Shown in pieces: positions 42,737-50,456 of a stretch of 64,000 bases of DNA (positions are counted from its first letter, which is position 1; every line of letters starts with the position of its first letter). The stretch comes from Porcipelethomonas sp964621265 (GTDB lineage: Bacteria > Bacillota > Clostridia > Oscillospirales > Ruminococcaceae), in the NCBI GenBank assembly GCA_964621265.1, contig CAZULQ010000002.1, forward strand, positions 116,591 through 180,590, given 5' to 3'. Under the pieces are notes generated by a model. That model saw only the letters and a list, made by a program, of their open reading frames with translations. It searched no databases and was not told where the DNA came from. Position numbers and translations under genes: made by a program.

Positions 42737-44776
42737 TTAGTCAATTGTAATATAATCACTTGAAGCATAGCCCTCAAATGTGTTTCCGTCCTTGTCGGTG
42801 TACTTCACCTTATACCATGTCACGCCGTTTTCTGTGATTTTACCGTCGCTTGTGATAGTAACCTTTGACTTGTTAGGCATTTTCGCAACAACATTTGAAC
42901 TGTCGGCTGTGCTCGGTGAAGAACGAAGCTTTAACGAGTCATCAACCTTGACTGTACCTGTTGAACCCGATGAGTTGCTGTTGTCGTCCTCAGAATCCTC
43001 GTCATCATCGTCCTCGGCTTCTGTTTCCTCTTCCTCAGGTTCGGTTTCTTCCTCTGTTTCAGGCTCTGTCGGCACTTCGATTTCTACATCTTCATCACTT
43101 CCGTCGCTGTAAAGAATAAAGATTGTTCTCGGCTCATGCTCGTCTGCGCCACAGAAAAAGTCGCCTTCATCATATTCCTCAAGCTCTGTTGTATCCTCAG
43201 TTTCAAGGGAATATGAATAAACAGTACCTGTTTTTCCTACCTTTATAAACTCATAGTCCTTGCCTTCGCCGTCCTCACGGACAATTTCACGGATTTCATA
43301 ATACGACTTTCCGCTGCTCTTGAGAGTTTTAGAAAGGTTTACGTCGCCGTCGCTTGTGATGTCAAATATTTCATGACGATATGTATCATCACCAGTATCT
43401 TCTCTGATTACAAGCTCCATACCACCGTCAAAGTCGATATCGAGAATGTAGTAACAGCCGATTTCCTCGTCGCTGTCAGCGAACATAAAGTCCTCAGCAT
43501 ATTCCATAAGATACTCAGCGTCCTCAGACTGTCTGTCATAGTCAAACTCAGGACGTTCTCTGTCAGGTGATTCAGTCGGAGCCTCTGTCGGCGGCTCAGT
43601 TGTCGGCATAATCGGCTCAATTTCCTCATAGCTGTCGAAAATGCTCGGGTCAACAGGCTGATTATCGTAATTTTCCTTTTTGAAAAGTACAAGAGTAATA
43701 ATAATTGCCGCAATGATAATTACAGAACACGCTGAAAGAATAAGCGCCATTCTCAGTTTTGAGCCTGTGTCCTGTGATGATGATTTCTCAGGCTGCTGTC
43801 TTGGCGGACGCCTTCTCTGAACAGGCTGTTCCTCGTAATCATAGTCATCATACCCCTGGGCGTAACGTCCGTTCTGAGCCTGCATACGCGGCTGTCCGTA
43901 GCCCTGGTTCTGAGGAGGCTGTGACGGATATCTCGGCTGAGTCTGCTGCTGCGGAACGCCGAAGCCGTCGTTATAGGCACCCATAACCTGTGTTCTGTCA
44001 TGATTTGCGCTGATTCTTCTTACATCGTCTGCAAGAGGAATGTTTTCCTGCGGAATTTTCACAGGACGCTTTTTCGGGAACGCTTCTTCAAACTGGTGTG
44101 CAAGACCAAGCTTTGCAAATGCTGTGCATGCAAGCGGACTGCTGTCAGCAGTTGGAGAAACAATAAGCTCATCTCGTATTTTCTGATTGAGAGAGCTTAT
44201 GTGAGTTGTAACGGCAGAAGGCGAAATCTTGAAAATCTTTGAGATTTCAGCCGCAGACATGCCGTTGTAGTAATACATAAGATAGAACAGCTTTTCTTCA
44301 TCTGTAAGCTTATAGATAAAGTTTGCCGCCGCCTGTGAAATGTTAGGGTTTGAGGCAAGTCTGTTCATAACTGGCTTGTAATCACCCGCAGGATGCTCAG
44401 GCAGAATTGCAGGACCGCCCTGTTCACGAAGGAAATCAGGACGCTGTTTTCTTATACCTGAAACGATTATAGTTGCGGCAATCGAGTTAATCCATCTCTG
44501 GAAATTGTTTCTGTTTGAGAGAACATGGAGATTGTCAAGCGCTGTTTCATAGCACTTTGAAACAATATCGTCAGGGCTCTGCATTACATTTGAAAGCTTT
44601 GAAGCTATGAAATACACCTGCTTATAGGTTGCATTGTATAAAACCTCATTTGCTTTGATGTTATTGTTTAAAACCTCTGTAATAAGTGTGTTGTAGTCGG
44701 GTTTTATGTCTGCGCCGCAGTGAACGCATTCTGTTGCAAACTCATCGGTTTCACGATGACAATTTCTGCATAACAT
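42737..44776 (-). CDS. Membrane-tethered ECF-like sigma factor fused to extracellular SH3 domain
   Basis: 679 residues from MLCRNCHRE (44776), which has AGAGGTAA upstream. In order: zinc ribbon (C3, C6, C17, C20); sigma region 2-like (about 28-115, ATYKQVYFIASKLS) and region 4-like helix-turn-helix (LTDEEKLFYLMYYYNGMSAA, then IFKISPSAVTTHIS); a Pro/Gln-rich disordered linker; one membrane helix (about 340-364); an extracytoplasmic domain with acidic linkers; and a C-terminal bacterial SH3 domain (about 605-679). The sigma half would be inside and the SH3 half outside, so it could couple cell-wall sensing to transcription. How it would reach RNA polymerase is unknown. Confidence 0.85.
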   Translation of the reverse strand: MLCRNCHRETDEFATECVHCGADIKPDYNTLITEVLNNNIKANEVLYNATYKQVYFIASKLSNVMQSPDDIVSKCYETALDNLHVLSNRNNFQRWINSIAATIIVSGIRKQRPDFLREQGGPAILPEHPAGDYKPVMNRLASNPNISQAAANFIYKLTDEEKLFYLMYYYNGMSAAEISKIFKISPSAVTTHISSLNQKIRDELIVSPTADSSPLACTAFAKLGLAHQFEEAFPKKRPVKIPQENIPLADDVRRISANHDRTQVMGAYNDGFGVPQQQTQPRYPSQPPQNQGYGQPRMQAQNGRYAQGYDDYDYEEQPVQRRRPPRQQPEKSSSQDTGSKLRMALILSACSVIIIAAIIITLVLFKKENYDNQPVDPSIFDSYEEIEPIMPTTEPPTEAPTESPDRERPEFDYDRQSEDAEYLMEYAEDFMFADSDEEIGCYYILDIDFDGGMELVIREDTGDDTYRHEIFDITSDGDVNLSKTLKSSGKSYYEIREIVREDGEGKDYEFIKVGKTGTVYSYSLETEDTTELEEYDEGDFFCGADEHEPRTIFILYSDGSDEDVEIEVPTEPETEEETEPEEEETEAEDDDDEDSEDDNSNSSGSTGTVKVDDSLKLRSSPSTADSSNVVAKMPNKSKVTITSDGKITENGVTWYKVKYTDKDGNTFEGYASSDYITID

Positions 44777-44833
44777 AATATTACCTCTTTTAAACTTATT
44801 AAATTTCAATTTTTATTTTCGTCAATCCATATT

Positions 44834-44862
44834 AGTATACCATTTTATTGCGATTTTGTCAA
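44834..44862 (-). promoter_or_regulatory. Promoter of the sigma-fusion gene
   Basis: On the minus strand TTGACA (44857-44862), 17-base spacer, TATACT (44834-44839). Confidence 0.75.
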
Positions 44863-44923
44863 TTGTGCATATGTTATACAGGATAAAATAAAGCCCTGAA
44901 GCAAAAGCATCAGGGCAAACTTA

Positions 44924-44952
44924 TTGACTATTGTGAATTTCTGAGATATAAT
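44924..44952 (+). promoter_or_regulatory. Strong promoter with no protein gene directly behind it
   Basis: TTGACT, 17-base spacer, TATAAT. The start site would be near 44960, exactly where the predicted RNA stem begins. A GCCCTGA/TCAGGGC hairpin (about 44893-44917) sits just upstream. Confidence 0.8.
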
Positions 44953-44959
44953 AAGCTTA

Positions 44960-45187
44960 TGGGTGTCTGCATAAAACGGTAGGCGGGTGCGTGACCGCAC
45001 AGGACAAATCGTTCTTCACTTTGTGAAGTGCGGTTTTCTTTTTGTTCCGACCATTTATTTTGTAGGGGACGGCGCCTTCGACATCCCTTAGGACAGAAAA
45101 AATTACCGCCCCATCGACCAAAATGTAGCAGTTATTTTTTAACCTAAACATAGAGGGAGAACCGCTTATCGCAGTCACCCTTTTTTA
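44960..45187 (+). ncRNA. Candidate structured non-coding RNA, about 228 nt
   Basis: Own promoter, a long-range closing stem and a terminator. The 5' end GGGTG-CTGC-CGGT (44961-44980) pairs with ACCG-GCAG-CACCC (45161-45180), followed by six T. Inside are local hairpins (GTGCG/CGCAC, CTTCAC/GTGAAG) and an apical stem (GGGG-CGG with CCG-CCCC). No convincing open frame. The rod shape with an internal bubble recalls 6S RNA, but I cannot assign a family. It is not tmRNA, RNase P or SRP RNA by any motif I can see. Confidence 0.65.
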
Positions 45188-45223
45188 TTATTATACAGCT
45201 TTTATAATATCATGCCAACCCTG

Positions 45224-45252
45224 TTTACAAAAAAACGTTTTTATGATAAAAT
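45224..45252 (+). promoter_or_regulatory. Promoter of the cohesin-dockerin / lysozyme operon
   Basis: TTTACA, 17-base spacer, TAAAAT (45247-45252). Confidence 0.65.
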
Positions 45253-45312
45253 TATTATATGTAGATACAGACGGGGAAATATACACATGCGATGTTAAAA
45301 GGAGATGATATC

Positions 45313-45990
45313 TTGAAAAAAGCCGGAGCTGTTCTTGCAGCGGTTATGGCGTGCTTTGCGTTATGCAGCACCACCGCCGTTGCACAGGACAAGCCGACAA
45401 TCTGTCTTAACGCAGGCTATGGCGGCGAAAACGACATAACAGAGGTTGAACTCAATATAGAAAACAACAGCGGTATTTCCGCTTATTCGGTAAAGGTTAA
45501 CTACGACCCGAAAACGCTTGAATTTGTTGAAGCCAGACAGGGTGATGCAATCGGAAGCGGAACCTTTTATTCAAACGGCGAATTTTCAGAGGACTGTGTG
45601 AGACTTGTCTGGTCCGACAGCAGAAACAGGTCAGGGGACGGAACACTCGCAGTTCTGCGATTCAAGACAGCAAATGAAACAGAGGGTACAAAAACGCCCC
45701 TTTCAATCGGTCACTCGACCATAAGTGACGACCTTAGCAGCGCTGAATTTGACGTACGAAACAGCGAGCTGAGAATAGGCGGCGACATAAACACAGGAGA
45801 TGTCAATATGGACGGAATCGTTGATGTGTCGGACGTTGTTGCGCTTAACATGTATCTTTTAGAGGGCATGTCCGACAGCATCTCCTATACAATTCAGGCA
45901 AATTGTGAAGTTTCGGGCGACAAAAAAATCAGCGCTGACGACAGCGTGTGCCTCATAAATCACGTTTCGATGATAACGGAGGTGCAGTAA
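45313..45990 (+). CDS. Secreted cohesin-dockerin protein
   Basis: 225 residues from TTG 45313, 6-7 bases after AAAAGGAGATG; the ATG at 45292 overlaps that ribosome site. Signal peptide (about 1-24), a cohesin-like beta domain (about 28-155; ISAYSVKVNYDPKTLEFVEA, AVLRFKTAN), then a dockerin. The first Ca-binding segment is good (GDVNMDGIVDVSDVVALNMY), the second degenerate (SGDKKISADDSVCLINHV). One cohesin plus one dockerin makes it a possible adaptor linking two cohesin types. Stop codon shares a base with the lysozyme start. Confidence 0.8.
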   Translation: MKKAGAVLAAVMACFALCSTTAVAQDKPTICLNAGYGGENDITEVELNIENNSGISAYSVKVNYDPKTLEFVEARQGDAIGSGTFYSNGEFSEDCVRLVWSDSRNRSGDGTLAVLRFKTANETEGTKTPLSIGHSTISDDLSSAEFDVRNSELRIGGDINTGDVNMDGIVDVSDVVALNMYLLEGMSDSISYTIQANCEVSGDKKISADDSVCLINHVSMITEVQ

Positions 45991-47909
45991 TGAAAAAGAA
46001 AAGAATCTTTGGACGCATTCTTTCAGCCGTGACTTCCGTGCTGATGCTTGCACCGCTTTTTGTCGTAAAGGCGGACGCCGACATGACGGCAAGTCAGGAC
46101 TGCCTTGACCTTATAAAAGAGGTTGAAGGCTTTACACAGTATAAATACTGGGACTACAGCCAATGGACAATCGGCTACGGCACAGGCGTTGACGCCGACG
46201 AATATCCCGACGGCATTACAGAAGAGGAAGCTGAAAAGCTTCTGAAAAAGGCTATGGGTACATACGAAGGCTATGTCAACAAGTTTGCGGACAAATACAA
46301 CATAGACCTAAAGCAGAATCAGTTTGACGCACTCGTATCGCTCTCATACAATATGGGCAACATCTGGAGTGCATATGACGAATTTGACCTTAAGAATTAT
46401 CTCATAGACGGTGCTTCAAGCCACAGCTTTCTTGAAATCGCAAAGGGCTTCGGTGAATGGAGAAAGGCGGGCGGAGAGGTTCTGCAGGGGCTTGTAAACC
46501 GTCGTGCAGACGAGACAAGGCTTTTCCTCTCAGACAGGAGCGACAGCCGCGCTGAAGTGTGGAGAGTTAACACAGACAGCGGAATCAATCTCCGTGAAAG
46601 ACCCGATTCATCAAGCGAAAAGACGGGTATGCTCGCCATGAACACTATTTATGAAGTGACCGAAAAGATTAATGTTGACGGCTCACTCTGGGGCAAGACG
46701 GTTGTTGACGGCAAGGAACAGTGGGGCATTCTTGAATACTCCAAATATATTGTCGGCGGACCTCTTGACTATGAAGGCGGTACCGGCTCAACGGGTGACA
46801 CCGAAAAATGGGAAATCACTTCCGAAAACGGTGTAAATTTAAGAGAAGGTCCTGGGTACAGCTATGACATACTCGATGTTCTTGAATACGGCACGGAATT
46901 TACCGTTACGGCAACTATCGAGGCGGATGAGCATGTATGGGGAAAGACCGCTTATGACGGTCAGGACGGCTGGATTGCGCTGACTTACGCTAAAAGAGTC
47001 GGTCAGAAGGAATTTGACACAAGCGTACTTGAAGGAATTTACATAAAAAAAGAACCTGAGAAAACTGAGTATAACGAAGGCGAAATGTTAAGTCTTGACG
47101 GAATTGAGGTTGTTGCGACCTACAGCGACAAAACAGAGAAAACGATTACGGACTTCACAGTAAGCGGATTTGAGTCGACTCCCGGCGAACAGACCGTAAC
47201 AGTCACATATATGGAAAAGACAGCGATGTTTAAGGTGCTTGTTCACGAAAAGGAGCTGACGGGTATTCAGATTGCCTCCCTGCCTGAAAAAACGATTTAC
47301 AAGCAGGGCGAGGAAATAGACCTTAAGGGCATGGTTGTCATGGCGGTTTACGACAACGGCAGTATGGAGGCTGTTGAGGATTTCGTAATCAGCGGATATG
47401 ATTCGACAGCGGGTACTAAAACGATTGAAGTGTCCTACGGTCAGTTCAGAGAGAATTTCACGGTTGAAGTGACCGAAAGACAGATGACAAAGATTGTTAT
47501 AACAAAGCTCCCAGACAAAACTGAGTATATCATCGGGCAGGAGCTTGACCTTACAGGACTTATCGTCTATGCACACTTTGACAACAACAGCAAAAATCAG
47601 GTGACGGCATATTCATTTGACGGTTACAATCCGCAGATTATCGGCCCTCAGACAATAACCATCGCCTACAACGGCTTTAAGACGGAATTTGAGGTTACTG
47701 TCAACGAGCCTGATATGTATGAGCTCCCCGGAGACGTTGACGACGACGGAATGAGAACCGTTTTTGACCTGGTTCTGCTCAACCGTCTCGCAAACGAGGG
47801 TAAATGCGAATTTTCAAGCGACAGGCTCTATCTTGCAGACATCAACGGCGACGGCAGTTATGACGCACAGGACATCGAGGCGCTCAGCAGAATTGTTTCA
47901 GAACAGTAA
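45990..47909 (+). CDS. Dockerin-bearing GH24 lysozyme with SH3 and Ig-like domains
   Basis: 639 residues from ATG 45990 (GGAGGTG upstream). Signal peptide (about 1-30). GH24 phage-type lysozyme domain (about 33-180) with E46, D55 and T60 in the catalytic arrangement (KEVEGF, WDYSQWTIGYG). Two bacterial SH3 domains (WRVNTDSGINLRERP; WEITSENGVNLREGP), three Ig-like Big_3-type repeats (about 355-595), and a C-terminal dockerin (GDVDDDGMRTVFDLVLLNRL, INGDGSYDAQDIEAL). It would cut peptidoglycan while attached to a cohesin. Translationally coupled to the cohesin-dockerin gene upstream. Confidence 0.88.
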   Translation: MKKKRIFGRILSAVTSVLMLAPLFVVKADADMTASQDCLDLIKEVEGFTQYKYWDYSQWTIGYGTGVDADEYPDGITEEEAEKLLKKAMGTYEGYVNKFADKYNIDLKQNQFDALVSLSYNMGNIWSAYDEFDLKNYLIDGASSHSFLEIAKGFGEWRKAGGEVLQGLVNRRADETRLFLSDRSDSRAEVWRVNTDSGINLRERPDSSSEKTGMLAMNTIYEVTEKINVDGSLWGKTVVDGKEQWGILEYSKYIVGGPLDYEGGTGSTGDTEKWEITSENGVNLREGPGYSYDILDVLEYGTEFTVTATIEADEHVWGKTAYDGQDGWIALTYAKRVGQKEFDTSVLEGIYIKKEPEKTEYNEGEMLSLDGIEVVATYSDKTEKTITDFTVSGFESTPGEQTVTVTYMEKTAMFKVLVHEKELTGIQIASLPEKTIYKQGEEIDLKGMVVMAVYDNGSMEAVEDFVISGYDSTAGTKTIEVSYGQFRENFTVEVTERQMTKIVITKLPDKTEYIIGQELDLTGLIVYAHFDNNSKNQVTAYSFDGYNPQIIGPQTITIAYNGFKTEFEVTVNEPDMYELPGDVDDDGMRTVFDLVLLNRLANEGKCEFSSDRLYLADINGDGSYDAQDIEALSRIVSEQ

Positions 47910-47914
47910 ATATG

Positions 47915-47951
47915 AAATACGGGACGAAAACATATCGTCCCGTATTTTTTG
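47915..47951 (+). terminator. Terminator of the lysozyme operon
   Basis: ATACGGGACGA pairs with TCGTCCCGTAT, then six T. Confidence 0.9.
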
Positions 47952-48183
47952 TGACTATTCACAACGACATTCACGAAATATATACTGAAACGTTTTAAGA
48001 AAACCGATTTTCAGAAATCTGTAAACACACGGGCGGGTGTAAATCAATTACTCAAAGTGCCTAAAAACGTGGGTTTAAGCCCCGAAAAAGTCGTTTTCGG
48101 GCCGTTTTCAGAAAACGTTTTATGCGTTTTGCACAAAACGTCTCGATATACGTTAAACAAAACGTAGAATGTGACGTAAACTG
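47952..48183. other. Gene-free stretch rich in AAAACGT / ACGTTTT
   Basis: Several AAAACGT motifs in both orientations (about 47990, 48064, 48114, 48136, 48160) lie just upstream of the riboswitch promoter. A CGAAAA...TTTTCG hairpin lies near 48083-48098. They may be regulator-binding sites for the cohesin-dockerin gene; nothing coding seen. Confidence 0.45.
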
Positions 48184-48212
48184 TTGACAGATCAGGAAAG
48201 TTGTGGTACAAT
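48184..48212 (+). promoter_or_regulatory. Promoter ahead of the tandem riboswitches
   Basis: TTGACA, 17-base spacer, TACAAT (48207-48212). Confidence 0.8.
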
Positions 48213-48284
48213 GTAGACATAGCAAAGAGGCATATATGCTAAATAGCAAAGAAACAAAAAACACACACAAACAAAAAAACATTT

Positions 48285-48363
48285 TGGCAAACTTATTGAA
48301 AGGTAAGGACGCAAAGCTATAGGGTCTAACCTGTTCGCAAGAATAGCATGATCGCCAGCTGCA
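48285..48363 (+). promoter_or_regulatory. c-di-GMP-I (GEMM) riboswitch, first copy
   Basis: Has GGCAAAC, the GAAA tetraloop (TTGAAAGG), GGACGCAAAGCTATAGGGTC and GATCGCCAGCTGC, the conserved core of class I c-di-GMP riboswitches. Confidence 0.93.
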
Positions 48364-48365
48364 CA

Positions 48366-48449
48366 CCTTAGCAAACTTAACGAAAGTTAAGGACGCAAAG
48401 CTATAGGGTCTAAACCGTTTAATAAAACGGCATGATCGCCAGCTGCCGT
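48366..48449 (+). promoter_or_regulatory. c-di-GMP-I (GEMM) riboswitch, second copy
   Basis: Same core as the first (AGCAAAC, CGAAAG, GGACGCAAAGCTATAGGGTC, GATCGCCAGCTGC), with a different P3 loop. Only a few bases separate the two, so they form a tandem sensor. Confidence 0.93.
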
Positions 48450-48516
48450 GATAATTCAGGTGAATTATCCGTCTCCAAACAATGAGATTGCCCTTGATTT
48501 ATTGAAAGAAGGGTAA
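48450..48516 (+). promoter_or_regulatory. Expression platform: hairpin and possible RBS-masking stem
   Basis: ATAATTCA/TGAATTAT makes one hairpin (48451-48468). TTGCCCTT (48488-48495) can pair with AAGGGTAA (48509-48516), which contains the ribosome site of the following gene. No T-run, so control is probably at translation. Confidence 0.55.
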
Positions 48517-48521
48517 TTGTT

Positions 48522-49274
48522 ATGAAAAACACATTTTTTAAGAGACTGTCAGCTATCTTCGCGACAGCAGCAATCGCTGCTTCATGCAGCACAGTAATGG
48601 CTTCTGCTCAGGCAGGTACAGCTTCAATGACATTAACAGACGCAACAGCAATCGGTGGTAACTTAGTTACTGTTGACCTCATGGTTAACACAAACAATCT
48701 TTGCGCTGGTTACAACATCGACATCGAGTTTGATGATGACCTCGTTCTCAAGAACGTTGAAGGCGTTATGACAACTTGCACAGTTGATAATGTTGTTTCA
48801 CTCGTTAATTTCACAGGCACATACTTCAAGGATGATAAGGTTCTTTCAACTTTAACATTTGAAGTACCTGCAGACGCATCAGAAGGCGAAGAATATGATG
48901 TCAGAGTTAAGGGCATCACAAACTTCTGCACAGATACTGAAGAATTCGAAAACGTTGTTATCAACAACAGCACAATCGAAATCCTCGAATCTGGTGACAA
49001 GGGCGTAACTGACCACATGGTATACGTTGAAGAAGGCGCAACAACTTCTACAGTAGTTGGCATGAGAGGCGACGTTAACAACGATGGTAAGGTTGACCTT
49101 TATGATGCACTCGCAGTTGCTAAGCAGATGATGTCAATCGAAGAACTCGACGCTAAGCAGAGCTTCTTCGGCAACGTAAATGAAGACGGCAAAATCGATC
49201 TTTATGACGTTATCAACATCTGTAAGTATGGTTTAGCAGCAGACAAGAGCTGGGGCTCAATCATCAACATCTAA
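48522..49274 (+). CDS. Secreted cohesin-dockerin protein under c-di-GMP control
   Basis: 250 residues. Signal peptide (about 1-30). Cohesin-like domain (about 32-155) with AIGGNLVTVDLMVNTNNL and CAGYNIDIEFDDDLVL. A linker leads to a dockerin with two good Ca-binding segments (GDVNNDGKVDLYDALAVAKQ, GNVNEDGKIDLYDVINICKY). The LYDA/LYDV and K-x-M-M features match the dockerin at 20183-21424, so they may share a cohesin partner. Probably a monovalent adaptor of the surface complex. Start follows GAAGGG, which can be masked by the riboswitch. Confidence 0.83.
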   Translation: MKNTFFKRLSAIFATAAIAASCSTVMASAQAGTASMTLTDATAIGGNLVTVDLMVNTNNLCAGYNIDIEFDDDLVLKNVEGVMTTCTVDNVVSLVNFTGTYFKDDKVLSTLTFEVPADASEGEEYDVRVKGITNFCTDTEEFENVVINNSTIEILESGDKGVTDHMVYVEEGATTSTVVGMRGDVNNDGKVDLYDALAVAKQMMSIEELDAKQSFFGNVNEDGKIDLYDVINICKYGLAADKSWGSIINI

Positions 49275-49293
49275 AAATAATTGTGAATTTCGA

Positions 49294-49328
49294 TAAAGAA
49301 AGGCGTTTAACGTCTTTCTTTATTTTTA
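49294..49328 (+). terminator. Terminator of the cohesin-dockerin gene
   Basis: AAAGAAAG pairs with CTTTCTTT, followed by ATTTTT. Confidence 0.8.
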
Positions 49329-49336
49329 CTCATAAC

Positions 49337-49351
49337 TGATAATTGTTATCA
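49337..49351. promoter_or_regulatory. Fur/PerR-like inverted repeat
   Basis: TGATAATTGTTATCA, a 7-1-7 inverted repeat with one mismatch to the Bacillus Fur-type consensus. It lies about 60 bases upstream of the -35 of the rubrerythrin promoter, farther than usual. Confidence 0.35.
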
Positions 49352-49412
49352 CTACTTATTGCATATTTTACATGTAAAGAAAAAATTTTTCATATTTTCT
49401 TGTTAATTACTA

Positions 49413-49441
49413 TTGACATTACGCAAAAAATATATTATAAT
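49413..49441 (+). promoter_or_regulatory. Promoter of the rubrerythrin gene
   Basis: TTGACA, 17-base spacer, TATAAT: perfect consensus. Confidence 0.85.
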
Positions 49442-49515
49442 ATAATTACGGTAATCGGGAATGACTCTCAGTTACCTAAATTAAATTTATGTTTATTATC
49501 TGGAGGATTTATATT

Positions 49516-50064
49516 ATGAAGAAGTTTGTTTGTTCAGTTTGCGGTTACGTATATGAAGGCGATGCAGCACCGGAAGCATGTCCACAGTGCAAGGCTCCTG
49601 CTTCAAAGTTCAACGAAGCTCAGAGCGACAGCGGAATGGCATGGGCTGACCAGCACGTTGTAGGCGTTGCTGAAGGCGTTGACCCTGAAATCATCGAAGG
49701 TTTAAGAGAAAACTTCAACGGTGAATGTACAGAGGTTGGTATGTATCTCGCAATGGCAAGAGTTGCTCACAGAGAAGGCTACCCTGAAATCGGTCTTTAC
49801 TGGGAAAAGGCAGCTTATGAAGAAGCAGAACACGCAGCTAAGTTTGCTGAACTTCTTGGCGAAGTAATTTCAAGCTCAACAAAGAAGAATCTCGAAATGA
49901 GAGTTATGGCTGAAAACGGCGCTTGCGAAGGCAAGAAGAAGCTTGCTGCAAGAGCTAAGGAATTAAACCTCGACGCTATTCATGACACAGTTCACGAAAT
50001 GGCTAAGGACGAAGCAAGACACGGCTGTGCTTTTGAAGGTCTCCTCAAGAGATACTTCGGCTGA
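49516..50064 (+). CDS. Reverse rubrerythrin
   Basis: 182 residues from ATG 49516 with TGGAGG upstream. A rubredoxin domain comes first (C6, C9, C22, C25) and a ferritin-like diiron four-helix domain second, with NGECTEVGMYLAMAR, YEEAEHAAKFAELLGE and KDEARHGCAFEGLL supplying carboxylate and His ligands. This is the reverse order of classical rubrerythrin. Such proteins reduce hydrogen peroxide or oxygen in anaerobes. Strong promoter and biased codons suggest high expression. Confidence 0.93.
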   Translation: MKKFVCSVCGYVYEGDAAPEACPQCKAPASKFNEAQSDSGMAWADQHVVGVAEGVDPEIIEGLRENFNGECTEVGMYLAMARVAHREGYPEIGLYWEKAAYEEAEHAAKFAELLGEVISSSTKKNLEMRVMAENGACEGKKKLAARAKELNLDAIHDTVHEMAKDEARHGCAFEGLLKRYFG

Positions 50065-50100
50065 TAAAGTAATTTCCATACTTATCTTTCATAAATCAAG

Positions 50101-50136
50101 AAAAACCGGACTGTTTTATTCAGTCCGGTTTTTGTT
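50101..50136 (+). terminator. Terminator of the rubrerythrin gene
   Basis: AAAAACCGGACTG pairs with CAGTCCGGTTTTT. Confidence 0.9.
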
Positions 50137-50424
50137 TCAGGTTTGTCGAAAAAGTCTTTGGAAAAAATGAATCCGAAAGTTTTGTTCAAACTTTTTCAAA
50201 AGTTTGCGGGGTCGAGGGGCAGAGCCACTCGTCGCTCACCGCAGTGAGCGAAACGCTTTGCCTCGTCTGCGCATTTACGAGGGGTGAATTGACAAAACAG
50301 CCCGGTGGGCTGTTTTTCAAGAGGGGACGCTTTGCAAGAAAAAGCGTCCCTTTACTTGCTTCCCTCTTGTTTAAAATCTGCCGATTTAATCGGCAAAAAT
50401 AAAAACAAAGTTTTTCTATAGTAT
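50137..50424. repeat. Intergenic repeat-like block of hairpins
   Basis: No gene. Contains AAACTTTT/AAAAGTTT (50188-50205), CGCTCAC/GTGAGCG (50233-50250), AACAGCCC/GGGCTGTT with a T-run (50296-50317) and GGGACGC/GCGTCCC (50324-50350). The dense mix of palindromes looks like a dispersed intergenic repeat of this group of bacteria; a genome search would confirm. Confidence 0.5.
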
Positions 50425-50456
50425 AAAAAGGAGACCCGAAGGTCTCCGTTTCTTTT
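50425..50456 (-). terminator. Terminator of the asnS-asnA operon
   Basis: GGAGACC/GGTCTCC stem; on the minus strand followed by TTTTTATAC. Confidence 0.8.

Noticed and set aside
44957..45178. 73-codon minus-strand frame over the RNA candidate
   Set aside because: No ribosome site; the sequence is better explained by the promoter, closing stem and terminator on the plus strand.
48061..48366. Minus-strand open frames across the riboswitches
   Set aside because: Antisense to two clear c-di-GMP-I aptamers.
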